Shown one piece after another: positions 1 to 8,109 of a stretch of 64,000 nucleotides of DNA (within the stretch, counting starts at the first letter, position 1; the number at the start of each line of letters is the position of its first letter). The notes below the pieces were generated by a model, which saw only the letters and a program-made list of their open reading frames with translations, was not told where the DNA came from and ran no database searches. The position numbers and the translations under genes are program-made. The DNA lies in assembly GCF_000196875.2 (NCBI RefSeq), contig NC_014532.2, positions 806,001 to 870,000 of the forward strand, read 5' to 3'. Source of the DNA: Halomonas elongata DSM 2581 (GTDB lineage Bacteria > Pseudomonadota > Gammaproteobacteria > Pseudomonadales > Halomonadaceae).

Positions 1-691
1 CGGGCACCTTGAGCGCCAGGCGACCGGCGCCGGTATCCAGGCTGCCCGCCGCCACGAGCCGGTTGTTGCGACTCACGCGGTTGAACAGGGTCTCGAAATC
101 GACGCCATAGCTGTCCAGCACCAGCGGGTCGACGACGATTTCCAGCAGGTTTTCCCGGTCGCCGCCGATGTCGACCTCGAGGACCTCGGGAATGCCTTCG
201 ATCTCTTCCTTCAGTCGGCGTGCCACGGCCACGCGACGGCTTTCCTCGATGGGCCCTGACAGGCCGATGGAGAGCACCGGGAAGAGCCCGACGTTGACCT
301 CGACGACCCGGGGTTCCTCGGCCTCGTCGGGCAGGTCGGCCTTGGCGATGTCGACTTGCTCGCGCACGTCGGTGAGGGCCTGGGCGGGATCGAAGCCGGC
401 GTCGAATTCCAGGTTCAGGGAGGCGTGACCTTCTCCGGCCTGGGCGGTCAGCTTGCTCAGGCCCTCGATGCTGCGCAGTTCCTGCTCCATGGGGCGGACC
501 AGCAGACGTTCGGCGTCTTCCGGGCTGACGCCTTCCAGTGTCATCGAGACGTAGATGATCGGAATGGGAATGTCCGGATTGGCTTCCTTGGGGATCGCCT
601 GCCAGGCGCCCAGCCCCGCCAGCAACAGGGCGATCAGCAGCAGCAGGGTGGTCCGCGAGCGGTCCAGGGCGGCCGAGATCAGAGTGCGCAT
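1..691 (-). CDS. RND efflux pump inner-membrane subunit (AcrB/HAE1-like), N-terminal part only
   Basis: The first ~230 residues of an RND-type proton-driven exporter are visible; the rest lies beyond the window edge. The start is the ATG at 691-689, one base after the stop of the adaptor gene, so the two are translationally coupled. The N-terminus has a short cytoplasmic segment, then a first membrane helix (about residues 13-30), and then a periplasmic porter-like region with AcrB-type features such as IPIIYVSMTLEGVSPED and RPMEQELRSIEGL. This topology fits the HAE1/MdtB group rather than heavy-metal pumps. The substrate cannot be told from this piece. No TolC-type outer-membrane gene is visible. 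Confidence 0.9.
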   Translation of the reverse strand, partial: MRTLISAALDRSRTTLLLLIALLLAGLGAWQAIPKEANPDIPIPIIYVSMTLEGVSPEDAERLLVRPMEQELRSIEGLSKLTAQAGEGHASLNLEFDAGFDPAQALTDVREQVDIAKADLPDEAEEPRVVEVNVGLFPVLSIGLSGPIEESRRVAVARRLKEEIEGIPEVLEVDIGGDRENLLEIVVDPLVLDSYGVDFETLFNRVSRNNRLVAAGSLDTGAGRLALKVP

Positions 692-692
692 G

Positions 693-1799
693 TCAGGGGC
701 GCTCCATGTCGGCCGCGGTCTCGGTTTCGTCGGCGGGCACCGGCGTGACGACATCGCCGGGATCGACGAAACCGCCGCCCAGGGTGATCAGGCGAATCTG
801 CTCGGGCAGCCCCGTGACGCGGGCCTCCTGGTCGTTGCTGCTGACCAGCTCGACGGTGTCGCGGACCACTCGATCCTGGCGATCCAGGTGCTTGACCGCC
901 AGTTGGCCCTGCTCGTCGAGCTCCAGCAGGGCCGACGACAGGCGATGCACGCGACGTGATGGAAGCGTCAGCTCGACGGTGGCGCTGGCACCGGCCAGGC
1001 GTCGGTGCTCGGGGTTGTCCAGCGTGACCTCGATGGCGAAGCTGCGCGTGGCCTCGTCGGCGCGACTGGCGACATGGTCGAGTTCACCCTCGAGGGTCGA
1101 GCCATCGAGCAGACGTATCCGAGCGGGCAGGCCGGGTTCCAGCGACAGGGCCTTGCGCTGGGGGACCCAGGCCTTGGCGGTGAGCCGTGAATCGTCGACC
1201 AGCCGCCCCCAGGTCTCTCCGACCTGCAGCAGCTCGCCCGGGTCGACGTCGATCCGATCCAGTACGCCGGGGAAGGGCGCCTGGGTGCGCGTGTCGTCCA
1301 ACTGGCGGCGCAGGTCGGCGAGTTCGGCGGCGGCGGCGCTCACCGCGCTCTGGCGACGCAGGAACTCGGGATTGGAGATGAGCTCGCGGTCGCGCAACCC
1401 ACGGGCACCGGACAGCTCGGCGCGAGCCAGGGCCAATTCCGCCTCGGCCTGTTCCAGGCGCTCGGGCAGGGCGTCTTGTTCGAGCCTCAGCAACTCGTCG
1501 CCGCGCTCGACGCGCCCGCCCTGCGGAACCGGAAGTGCTTCCACCCGGCCGGACAGTCGGGCGCGCAGCTCGAGTTCGTGATATGCCTCGAGGTGGCCCT
1601 GTACCACGAGTGTTGGTGCATAGGGCTCGGCATGATGCGTCTCGACCTCGACGCGAGGCGGGGGAGGCGCTTCGGACTCCGCTGCCGATGGCGGTTCATC
1701 GCGGAAGCTCGAAATGTCGCCGAAAGCGAGCCATAGCAACAGGGCCAGGCCGAGCGCGATGGCCAGCAGGATAGAAGTAGAGGGGCGTCGGCGTGGCAT
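693..1799 (-). CDS. RND efflux periplasmic adaptor (membrane fusion protein)
   Basis: A 368-residue HlyD/AcrA-like adaptor that should link the downstream RND pump to an outer-membrane channel. One N-terminal membrane anchor (about residues 9-26) is followed by a proline-rich linker. Then come a lipoyl half (GHLEAYHELELRARLSGRV), an Ala/Glu/Leu-rich helical hairpin (about 105-160) and a second lipoyl half with APFPGVLDRIDVDPGELL, followed by beta-barrel and membrane-proximal domains. The ATG at 1799 is chosen because AGGGAAGGT lies 5-6 bases upstream and the reading begins with a short basic stretch before the anchor; a start 20 codons earlier is possible but lacks this. It forms an operon with the pump gene. 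Confidence 0.93.
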   Translation of the reverse strand: MPRRRPSTSILLAIALGLALLLWLAFGDISSFRDEPPSAAESEAPPPPRVEVETHHAEPYAPTLVVQGHLEAYHELELRARLSGRVEALPVPQGGRVERGDELLRLEQDALPERLEQAEAELALARAELSGARGLRDRELISNPEFLRRQSAVSAAAAELADLRRQLDDTRTQAPFPGVLDRIDVDPGELLQVGETWGRLVDDSRLTAKAWVPQRKALSLEPGLPARIRLLDGSTLEGELDHVASRADEATRSFAIEVTLDNPEHRRLAGASATVELTLPSRRVHRLSSALLELDEQGQLAVKHLDRQDRVVRDTVELVSSNDQEARVTGLPEQIRLITLGGGFVDPGDVVTPVPADETETAADMERP

Positions 1800-1940
1800 T
1801 CGGACCTTCCCTGGTGGGTCACGTAACTGTATGAGCGGAGAATGAAATCCCCACAGCATAGCGGAAGCAGGAGAAGAATTCTGTCGCGGTGGAGGTGCCT
1901 AGGCCTTGTCTGAAAAGTCGGCGAGCGAAGGTTAGGGCTA

Positions 1941-2233
1941 GGCCCGTTCCCGACGGGCCATCGCATTTCCCACATCCATGTGGGTCACAAGGCGAAAATT
2001 TGCGACAAATCGCTAGGATTGGCGATTTGGGCAGCCCTGCTGCTCGAAGAGCGAGTGACAGGGATGTCACGAGTCAAAATTCGGAGTTTACAAGGAGTAA
2101 ATGAGCATTTGAGCGGATTTTCAACGTCGTATAATCGAGCGTAGGCACTTGTCGGACAGTGCCTAGTCTCAGGTCGAATTGAGTTTTGTGCACTGCAGGC
2201 ATACCATTTCCTCGGTTCGAATCCCGGCCGAGG
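1941..2233. other. Run of stem-loops between efflux operon and mdh
   Basis: The gap between the divergent adaptor gene and mdh (1800-2286) has no convincing ORF but holds at least five short perfect hairpins. They are GGCCCGT/ACGGGCC (1941-1947 with 1953-1959), CCCACAT/ATGTGGG (1969-1984), CAAATCGC/GCGATTTG (2006-2013 with 2022-2029), TAGGCACT/AGTGCCTA (2142-2149 with 2158-2165) and CCTCGG/CCGAGG (2210-2215 with 2228-2233). The last two would lie in the mdh 5' untranslated region if transcription starts just after 2135. No known riboswitch class was recognised. Confidence 0.5.
2109..2135 (+). promoter_or_regulatory. Candidate mdh promoter
   Basis: A perfect -10 hexamer TATAAT lies at 2130-2135, with TTGAGC 15 bases upstream (2109-2114); the spacer is short. 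Transcription would begin near 2142, right at the 8-bp hairpin, about 145 bases before the mdh start codon. The -10 is convincing; the -35 is weak. Confidence 0.5.
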
Positions 2234-2286
2234 CGGGTCACTGGCCCGTCTGGCTCATCCTCACGGCGATAACCGAAGGAGCCACG

Positions 2287-3261
2287 ATGAAAGACCCCGT
2301 CCGTATAGCCATTACCGGTGCCGCAGGTCAGATCAGCTATTCCCTGGCGTTCCGCATCGCGTCCGGCGACATGCTGGGCAAGGACCAGCCGGTCATCCTG
2401 CAGCTGCTCGAGATCCCGCCGGCCATGGACGCCCTCAATGGCGTGGTGATGGAGCTCAACGACTGTGCCTTCCCGCTGGTGCAGGACATCGTTGCCTCCG
2501 ACGATCCCAATGTCGCCTTCAAGGATGCCGATTTTGCCCTGCTGGTCGGTGCCCGTCCGCGCGGTCCAGGCATGGAGCGCAAGGATCTGCTCGAGGCCAA
2601 TGCGGCCATCTTCTCCGTGCAGGGCAAGGCGCTGAACGACCATGCCAGCCGCGATGTGCGTGTACTGGTGGTGGGCAACCCGGCCAACACCAATGCCCTG
2701 ATCGCCTCCTGCAACGCGCCCGACCTGGACGCCGGCCAGTTCACGGCAATGATGCGCCTGGACCACAACCGCGCCAAGACCCAGCTGGCCCAGAAAGTCG
2801 GCAAGCATGTCACCGATGTCGAGTCGATGATCGTCTGGGGCAACCACAGTGCCACCCAGTATCCGGATCTGGCGCATTGCAAGGTGGATGGCAAGCCGGC
2901 GCTCGAACTGGTCGACCAGGCCTGGTACGAGAACGACTTCATCCCCACCGTGCAGCAGCGCGGCGCCGCCATCATCAAGGCGCGCGGTGCATCTTCCGCC
3001 GCTTCCGCAGCCTCCGCGGCGATCGATCACATGCGTGACTGGGCGCTGGGCAGCGACGGCATCGTCAGCATGGGAATCCCCGCCGATGGCAGCTACGGCA
3101 TCGAGCCGGGCATCATGTATTCCTACCCGGTCGTCTGCAAGAACGGCCAGTACGAGATCGTCCAGGACCTGGAGATCGGCGACTTCAGCCGCGAGCGCAT
3201 GAACGCCACCGAGCAGGAGCTGCGTGAGGAGCGGGATGCCGTCGAGCATCTGCTTGGCTAA
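2287..3261 (+). CDS. mdh: Malate dehydrogenase (NAD-dependent)
   Basis: A 324-residue cytosolic enzyme of the TCA cycle that interconverts malate and oxaloacetate. It is of the longer LDH/MDH-superfamily type that resembles cytosolic MDH rather than the 312-residue E. coli form. Visible motifs are the Rossmann loop [11 protein letters not shown] (residues 10-20), the substrate-binding arginines in [23 protein letters not shown], and the catalytic aspartate/histidine pair in MMRLDHNRA and [12 protein letters not shown]. The ATG at 2287 has GAAGGAG 5 bases upstream; earlier in-frame starts lack this. It is monocistronic, with a large palindrome and a terminator downstream. Confidence 0.97.
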   Translation: MKDPVRIAITGAAGQISYSLAFRIASGDMLGKDQPVILQLLEIPPAMDALNGVVMELNDCAFPLVQDIVASDDPNVAFKDADFALLVGARPRGPGMERKDLLEANAAIFSVQGKALNDHASRDVRVLVVGNPANTNALIASCNAPDLDAGQFTAMMRLDHNRAKTQLAQKVGKHVTDVESMIVWGNHSATQYPDLAHCKVDGKPALELVDQAWYENDFIPTVQQRGAAIIKARGASSAASAASAAIDHMRDWALGSDGIVSMGIPADGSYGIEPGIMYSYPVVCKNGQYEIVQDLEIGDFSRERMNATEQELREERDAVEHLLG

Positions 3262-3412
3262 GGGACGCCCTGATTTATTGCTGCGCTCGGTATCCTGGCC
3301 ACCGGCGGTACTCAAAATCCTCATTTACGCTCGTGTAAACTGCGGTTTTTCTGTTCCGGCGGCGGCCAGCCTCTCGTCGCTCGCGATATAAATCAGCACA
3401 TCCCTGGTGGTT
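3262..3412. repeat. Large imperfect palindrome, copy 1
   Basis: Directly after mdh, about 150 bases form one long imperfect inverted repeat. The outer arms are GGGACGCCCTGATTTATTGC and the complement of a segment ending ATATAAATCAGCACATCCC. The centre is CTCATTTACGCTCGTGTAAAC, itself a TTTAC/GTAAA hairpin. A second copy with a similar centre lies after efp. Confidence 0.55.
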
Positions 3413-3420
3413 TACAGAAC

Positions 3421-3541
3421 GGCATTGGCAAGAAGCGAAAAACCCCGAAGGTTGCGGCCTTCGGGGTTTTTTCTTGTGACGTCTTTCTGCAAGGCGCAAA
3501 GCGCCGTTCTTGCGGCTTACAGCTTCTCGCTTGCAGCGCTG
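3421..3541. repeat. Heptad inverted-repeat element A (between mdh and HAD gene)
   Basis: The left arm (3421-3440) is phased every 7 bases as GCAAGAA and GCGAAAA, followed by the AAAACCCC junction typical of the family. The core is a strong terminator. The right arm (about 3508-3538) contains GCGGCTTACAGCTTCTCGC and GCTTGCAGC, again spaced by 7. It sits between the convergent 3' ends of mdh and the HAD phosphatase gene. Confidence 0.55.
3438..3472. terminator. Bidirectional intrinsic terminator
   Basis: A 13-bp stem (AAAACCCCGAAGG with CCTTCGGGGTTTT, loop TTGCGG) is flanked by A-run and T-run. It serves the convergent mdh and HAD hydrolase genes. Confidence 0.88.
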
Positions 3542-3559
3542 ATCCGGGAGTCGCCCGGT

Positions 3560-4216
3560 TCAGTCTCGCAGGCTGATGATTCGCCAGCCGCGCGCTTCGG
3601 CGGTCTCGCGCAGGGTCGCGTCCGGGTCCACGGCCACGGGGTGGTCGACCTTTTCCAGCAGCGGCAGGTCGTTGTGGGAGTCGCTGTAGAACCAGGCGTC
3701 GTCCAGGGTTTCCTCGCGATCCGCCAGCCATGCGTCGAGGCGCTCGACCTTGCCTTCCCGGTAGCTCGGGATCCCGCTGACCCGACCGGTATAGCGGCCG
3801 TCGATCATCTCGGGCTCCACGGCGATCAAGTCGTCGATCCCCAGTCGCTTGGCGATCGGGCCGGTGATGAAACGATTGGTGGCGGTAATGATCAACAGGG
3901 TGTCGCCACGTGTCCGGTGGCGGGCCACCAGTTCCTCGCCGCGGGGCAGGATGCTGGGCTCGATCTTGCTGGCCATGAATTGCTGGTGCCAGGCCGCCAA
4001 TTGTTCCGGCGTGTTGTCGGCCAGCGGCTTGAGGGCCACTTCCAGGAAGGCGTGCATGTCGAGGGTGCCGGCCTCGTAGTCGGCCATGAAGCGGTCGTTG
4101 GCCTGTTTGTAGGCGACCGGGTCCACGGCGCCCTGTTCGAGCAGGAACTCGCCCCAGGCATGGTCGCTGTCGATCGAGAGCAAGGTGTTGTCCAGGTCGA
4201 AGATGGCGAGGCTCAC
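3560..4216 (-). CDS. HAD-IB family hydrolase (phosphoserine-phosphatase-like)
   Basis: A 218-residue HAD-superfamily phosphatase. Motif I is FDLDNTLL (nucleophile Asp7, acid Asp9), motif II is the LIITATN segment, and motif III/IV is seen as the later Lys and the YSDSHNDLPLL aspartates. A helical cap lies between motifs I and II, as in the SerB-like subfamily IB. The homologue next to rppH in Pseudomonas has the same position (PA0335-PA0336). The physiological substrate is not known from sequence; some relatives are annotated as histidinol- or 1-acyl-lysophosphatidate-type phosphatases. It is divergent from rppH. Confidence 0.88.
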   Translation of the reverse strand: MSLAIFDLDNTLLSIDSDHAWGEFLLEQGAVDPVAYKQANDRFMADYEAGTLDMHAFLEVALKPLADNTPEQLAAWHQQFMASKIEPSILPRGEELVARHRTRGDTLLIITATNRFITGPIAKRLGIDDLIAVEPEMIDGRYTGRVSGIPSYREGKVERLDAWLADREETLDDAWFYSDSHNDLPLLEKVDHPVAVDPDATLRETAEARGWRIISLRD

Positions 4217-4376
4217 GGCATTCCTCTTGGTGGTCGGGAGATGGTCGGGGGAGAGGCGGAGCCGCCGATTATGTCAGACGTCAGAGGCGGATTCGAGCAT
4301 GGCAATTCGCCGTATTGAACCCTTTCACGCGCTTGTGGAAGAATGACTTCAATACTGGATTCATAAGGTGAAGCCC

Positions 4377-4871
4377 GTGATCGACGCAGACGGCTTTCGC
4401 CCCAACGTTGGAATCATCATTACCAACGACCGAGGGCAGCTGCTATGGGCGCGTCGGGTTGGGCAGAATGCGTGGCAGTTTCCCCAGGGAGGCATCAAGT
4501 CGAACGAGACACCGCAACAGGCTCTGTTTCGCGAGTTGCACGAGGAAATCGGCCTCACGGCCGACGACGTCGAGGTGCTTGGCTGTACCCGGGGATGGCT
4601 TCGCTATCGCTTGCCGCGACGCATGGTGCGAACACACTGCCGGCCGGTGTGCATCGGACAGAAGCAAAAGTGGTTCCTGCTGCGGATCCGCTGTCGGGAT
4701 AACCGGATCTGCATGGATAGCGGTCCGGCCAAGCCAGAGTTCGATGGCTGGCGCTGGGTCAGCTACTGGTATCCCCTGGGGCAGGTCGTGCCCTTCAAGC
4801 GCGAGGTCTATCGTCGTGCATTGCGCGAGCTGTCGCCCAGAGCGCAGCGCCTGGCTCTCGAACGCAGCTGA
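4377..4871 (+). CDS. rppH: RNA 5'-pyrophosphohydrolase
   Basis: A 164-residue Nudix hydrolase that converts the 5'-triphosphate of mRNAs to monophosphate and so opens them to RNase E decay. The Nudix box spans about residues 39-60 (GG...[17 protein letters not shown]). The family signatures [29 protein letters not shown] and [17 protein letters not shown] are all present. I prefer the GTG at 4377 ([10 protein letters not shown], matching other RppH N-termini), with AAGGTGA about 6 bases upstream, over the GTG at 4368. The next gene, ptsP, starts 77 bases downstream, the same order as in Pseudomonas and enteric bacteria. Confidence 0.96.
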   Translation: MIDADGFRPNVGIIITNDRGQLLWARRVGQNAWQFPQGGIKSNETPQQALFRELHEEIGLTADDVEVLGCTRGWLRYRLPRRMVRTHCRPVCIGQKQKWFLLRIRCRDNRICMDSGPAKPEFDGWRWVSYWYPLGQVVPFKREVYRRALRELSPRAQRLALERS

Positions 4872-4948
4872 CGATCCCAGACGAGCCGAGGGTGCCCTCG
4901 GTGCCATACTCCGCGAGGCGAGAGACAACAATGGAGAGAAGGACGCCG

Positions 4949-7210
4949 ATGCTCGAGGTGTTGCGCCGCATCATCCTTGAGGTCAATGGGGCTCGCAACC
5001 TGGACGCGGCCCTGTCGACCATGGTGCGCCGTATCCGCAAGGCCATGCGTACCGACGTGTGTTCCTTCTACCTCTTCGACGCCGACCTCGATCGGCTGGT
5101 GCTGATGGAAACCATCGGCCTGCGCACCCAGGCAGTGGGTCAGGTGACCTTGCCGGTGGGCGAGGGCTTGGTGGGGCTCGTGGCCAAGCGCGAGGAGCCG
5201 TTGAATCTCGAGGATGCCCAATCCCACGCCCATTTCCGCTATTTCGAGGCCACCGGCGAGGAGCGCTATTCGAGCTTTCTCGGTGTCCCGATCATTCATC
5301 AACGGCGCATGCTGGGCGTGCTGGTCGTGCAGCAATCCGAGAAGCGCCGCTACGACGAGGCCGATGAAGCCTTCCTGGTCACCATGGCGGCTCAGCTTGC
5401 CGGCGTGCTGGCCCATGCCCTGGCCACCGGCAGCCTGAGTCGACCGACCCTGCCGGGCGGGCAGGCGACCTTTACCGGGGTGGCGGCCTCGCCGGGCATG
5501 GCTATCGGTGAAGCCGTGGTGATCGCGCCACCGGCGGATCTCAATAGCGTGCCGGATCTGATCCCCACCGATGTGGACTACGAGATCGAGCGCCTGAAGG
5601 AAGCCATCGGCAAGGTCCGCGACGAGATTCGCTCTGCCGGGGAGCGACTGGCCAATCGCATTTCCTCCCAGGAGCTGGCGCTGTTCGATGTCTATCAGCA
5701 GATGCTTGGCGAGGCGGCGCTTTCCCAGGAGGTGGTCAAGCGGATTCGCGAGGGGCAATGGGCCCCGGGGGCGCTGGCCGATGTGGTGCGGCGTCATGTC
5801 CAGTACCTGGAACGCGTGGATGACGATTACCTGCGCGAGCGGGCCGCCGACGTTCGTGACCTCGGGCGCCGCGTGCTGGCGCACCTGCAGGAGGGCACCA
5901 GCGCGACGCCGGATGTCTACCCCGAGAACACTGTCCTGGTCGGCGACGAGATCAGTGTCGCCATGCTCGGCGAGGTGCCGCGGGATCGGCTGGCCGGCCT
6001 GGTGTCGGTACGTGGCTCGAGCACTTCCCATGTGGCCATCGTGGCGCGCGCCATGGGAATTCCCACGGTACTGGGCATGGTCGATCTGCCGTTGCCTCGG
6101 CTCAATGGTGCCCGAGTGGTACTGGACGGGCATCGTGGTCGCTTGTTCGTGCGTCCCAGCGAGGAGCTGGAAAGCCGCTATCAGAGCATGATCGACGAGG
6201 AGCAGGCGCTGTCCGAAGTGCTCGAGCATGAGCAGGATCAGCCGAGCCGCACGCCCGATGGGCATGACATGCCGCTGATGGTCAACACCGGCCTGGCGGT
6301 GGATGCGGTGGCGTCGCTGAAGGCTCGCATCGGTGGCGTGGGGCTGTACCGTACCGAAGTGCCCTTCATGATCACCGAGCGTTTCCCGGGGGAACAGGAG
6401 CAGACGCGGCTGTACCGCGAGCAGCTCGAGGGATTCGCACCCCTGCCGGTGGTGATGAGGACGCTGGATATCGGCGGCGACAAGGACCTGCCCTATTTCC
6501 CCATCGATGAGGCCAACCCCTTCCTGGGATGGCGGGGCATCCGGGTGACCCTGGATCATCCGGAAGTCCTGATGGTGCAGTTGCGGGCGATGTTGCGTGC
6601 CTCCCAGGGGCTCGACAATCTCCAGGTCCTGTTGCCGATGGTGACCAATGTCAGCGAGGTCGACGACGCCTTGCGGTTACTGGAGCGCGCCATCAGCGAA
6701 CTCGGCGAGGAGGGCGTGTCGGTGGCCAGGCCCAGGGTCGGCGTGATGATCGAGGTGCCGGCCACGCTCTATCAGCTCGAAGCACTGGCCAGACGCGTCG
6801 ACTTCTTCTCGGTGGGCAGCAACGACCTGACCCAGTACCTGCTGGCGGTCGATCGCAACAACCCACGGGTGGCGGAGCTCTATGATGCTTGCCACCCTGC
6901 CGTGCTGTCCGCCCTGTCGCGGCTGGCGGTGGAGTCCCGGGAGCTAGGGGTGCCGGCGTCGGTGTGCGGTGAGCTGGCCGGTGATCCGGCGGGCGCGCTG
7001 CTGCTGATGGGCATGGGCTTCGAGGCGCTTTCGATGAACGCGCCCAGCCTGCCCAAGGTGAGAGCCGCCGTCAGGCGGGTGTCTCTGGAGGCGGCGCAGC
7101 AGCTGGTCGAGGACACCCTGCTCCTGGACTGCCCCCTGGCGGTGCGTCGTCATCTGGACGACCGCATGGGAGAGTGGCAACTGGGTCACCTGCTGCCGCC
7201 GAAAGATTGA
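4949..7210 (+). CDS. ptsP: PEP-protein phosphotransferase EI-Ntr (nitrogen PTS)
   Basis: A 753-residue enzyme I of the regulatory nitrogen PTS. It takes phosphate from PEP and passes it to NPr, and so to PtsN; it does not transport sugar. The N-terminal GAF sensor domain (about residues 1-165) is followed by the HPr-binding domain. Next comes the phosphohistidine swivel loop SSTSHVAIVARAMGIP, with His361 as active site. The PEP-binding TIM barrel includes GGVGLYRTEVPFM, LDIGGDKDLPYF, FFSVGSNDLTQYLLAVDRNN and the catalytic cysteine of SVCGELAGDP (Cys673). The ATG at 4949 has GAGAAGGA at good spacing. Length and domain order are normal. Confidence 0.97.
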   Translation: MLEVLRRIILEVNGARNLDAALSTMVRRIRKAMRTDVCSFYLFDADLDRLVLMETIGLRTQAVGQVTLPVGEGLVGLVAKREEPLNLEDAQSHAHFRYFEATGEERYSSFLGVPIIHQRRMLGVLVVQQSEKRRYDEADEAFLVTMAAQLAGVLAHALATGSLSRPTLPGGQATFTGVAASPGMAIGEAVVIAPPADLNSVPDLIPTDVDYEIERLKEAIGKVRDEIRSAGERLANRISSQELALFDVYQQMLGEAALSQEVVKRIREGQWAPGALADVVRRHVQYLERVDDDYLRERAADVRDLGRRVLAHLQEGTSATPDVYPENTVLVGDEISVAMLGEVPRDRLAGLVSVRGSSTSHVAIVARAMGIPTVLGMVDLPLPRLNGARVVLDGHRGRLFVRPSEELESRYQSMIDEEQALSEVLEHEQDQPSRTPDGHDMPLMVNTGLAVDAVASLKARIGGVGLYRTEVPFMITERFPGEQEQTRLYREQLEGFAPLPVVMRTLDIGGDKDLPYFPIDEANPFLGWRGIRVTLDHPEVLMVQLRAMLRASQGLDNLQVLLPMVTNVSEVDDALRLLERAISELGEEGVSVARPRVGVMIEVPATLYQLEALARRVDFFSVGSNDLTQYLLAVDRNNPRVAELYDACHPAVLSALSRLAVESRELGVPASVCGELAGDPAGALLLMGMGFEALSMNAPSLPKVRAAVRRVSLEAAQQLVEDTLLLDCPLAVRRHLDDRMGEWQLGHLLPPKD

Positions 7211-7237
7211 ATTGACGCGGCGCTCACGGGCCGTGAT

Positions 7238-8002
7238 TCATGGTGTCCGAGAGAGCCGGCTTTCTCCCAGCGCGATGCCCTGTGGGCCGAAGCGCCGCTC
7301 GCCGATGTCGAAACGACCGTTGCTGTGCCATTCGAGCCAGGTGGTGGCTCGCGTGCCGTAGTCGCTGCCGATGATGAAAGGCGCCGATAGGCGTCGCTCC
7401 AGTTCGAGCTCCACACCGGTGTCGGGGAGTCGATCGTCGCTCGCCTGGCGGGTGTCGGCAAAGGCGGCCAGGGCATCCTCGGGCCATCGGGCGCGCAGGC
7501 TGGCGGCGAGCCCTTGGCGCGCGCCGAGCAGTTTGGGCCAGGGCGTGTCGAGGGTGGCGTTGGACAGCCCGTGCAACCCCGGGGCGACAGCGGCCAGGGT
7601 GAGGGTGTCCCGGCCTCGATGCAGGTGCCAGAGGCGTTGCCCGTCGCCTGCCAGCAGGTTGAAGCCGGCATAGCGGAAGGCGTCTCCCTCGGCCAGGCTG
7701 GCGAGCCAGCCCGACAGGTCGTCACACTCCAGGGCAGTGCGTACCAGGGCGCCGCGACTGGGAGCGTCTGCCGCCGCTTCGAGGCGAGGGTCGCGCACGT
7801 TGGTCACGGCGGCGAAGCGGCCATTCTCGTGCATCGCCAGCCAGCCCCCGCCGGCAGCCAGGTCGCGACCGCCGATGATCTTGGGGGCGTCTTCCCAGGC
7901 ACCGAGCGCTGCTGTCGGACGGGCGTGAAATTCGTCGCGGTTGGCCACCAGGCGTAGTGGCACCGTGCTCGAGGGACGGAAGTCGAAGGCGATCAGGCAC
8001 AT
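7238..8002 (-). CDS. NRDE-family protein (TANGO2-like)
   Basis: A 254-residue protein of the NRDE/TANGO2 family, named for the Asn-Arg-Asp-Glu motif visible as LVANRDEFHARPT. It starts with MCLIAF, whose Cys2 is the putative Ntn-type nucleophile and is conserved in the family, which fixes the start at 8002. Other family marks are GGRDLAAGGGWLAMHENGRFAAVTN and a C-terminal GTRATTWLEW segment. The biochemical role is unsettled; the animal homologue has been linked to haem or lipid handling. It points back toward ptsP and is divergent from the response-regulator gene. Confidence 0.87.
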   Translation of the reverse strand: MCLIAFDFRPSSTVPLRLVANRDEFHARPTAALGAWEDAPKIIGGRDLAAGGGWLAMHENGRFAAVTNVRDPRLEAAADAPSRGALVRTALECDDLSGWLASLAEGDAFRYAGFNLLAGDGQRLWHLHRGRDTLTLAAVAPGLHGLSNATLDTPWPKLLGARQGLAASLRARWPEDALAAFADTRQASDDRLPDTGVELELERRLSAPFIIGSDYGTRATTWLEWHSNGRFDIGERRFGPQGIALGESRLSRTP

Positions 8003-8109
8003 GGCCGTGAGCGTAACCCGCCCACGGCGTGCTGGAAAGCGCAGCCATGACAGGGGCGTTTTCCCGGCGTACACTCCTTCCTCATCATCGACCCGTCACA
8101 GGGATGATC

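Noticed and set aside
2200..2250. Possible tRNA gene or fragment before mdh
   Set aside because: A GGTTCGAATCCC string resembles a T-loop, but the flanking stem has a mismatch and no acceptor, D or anticodon arms can be formed.
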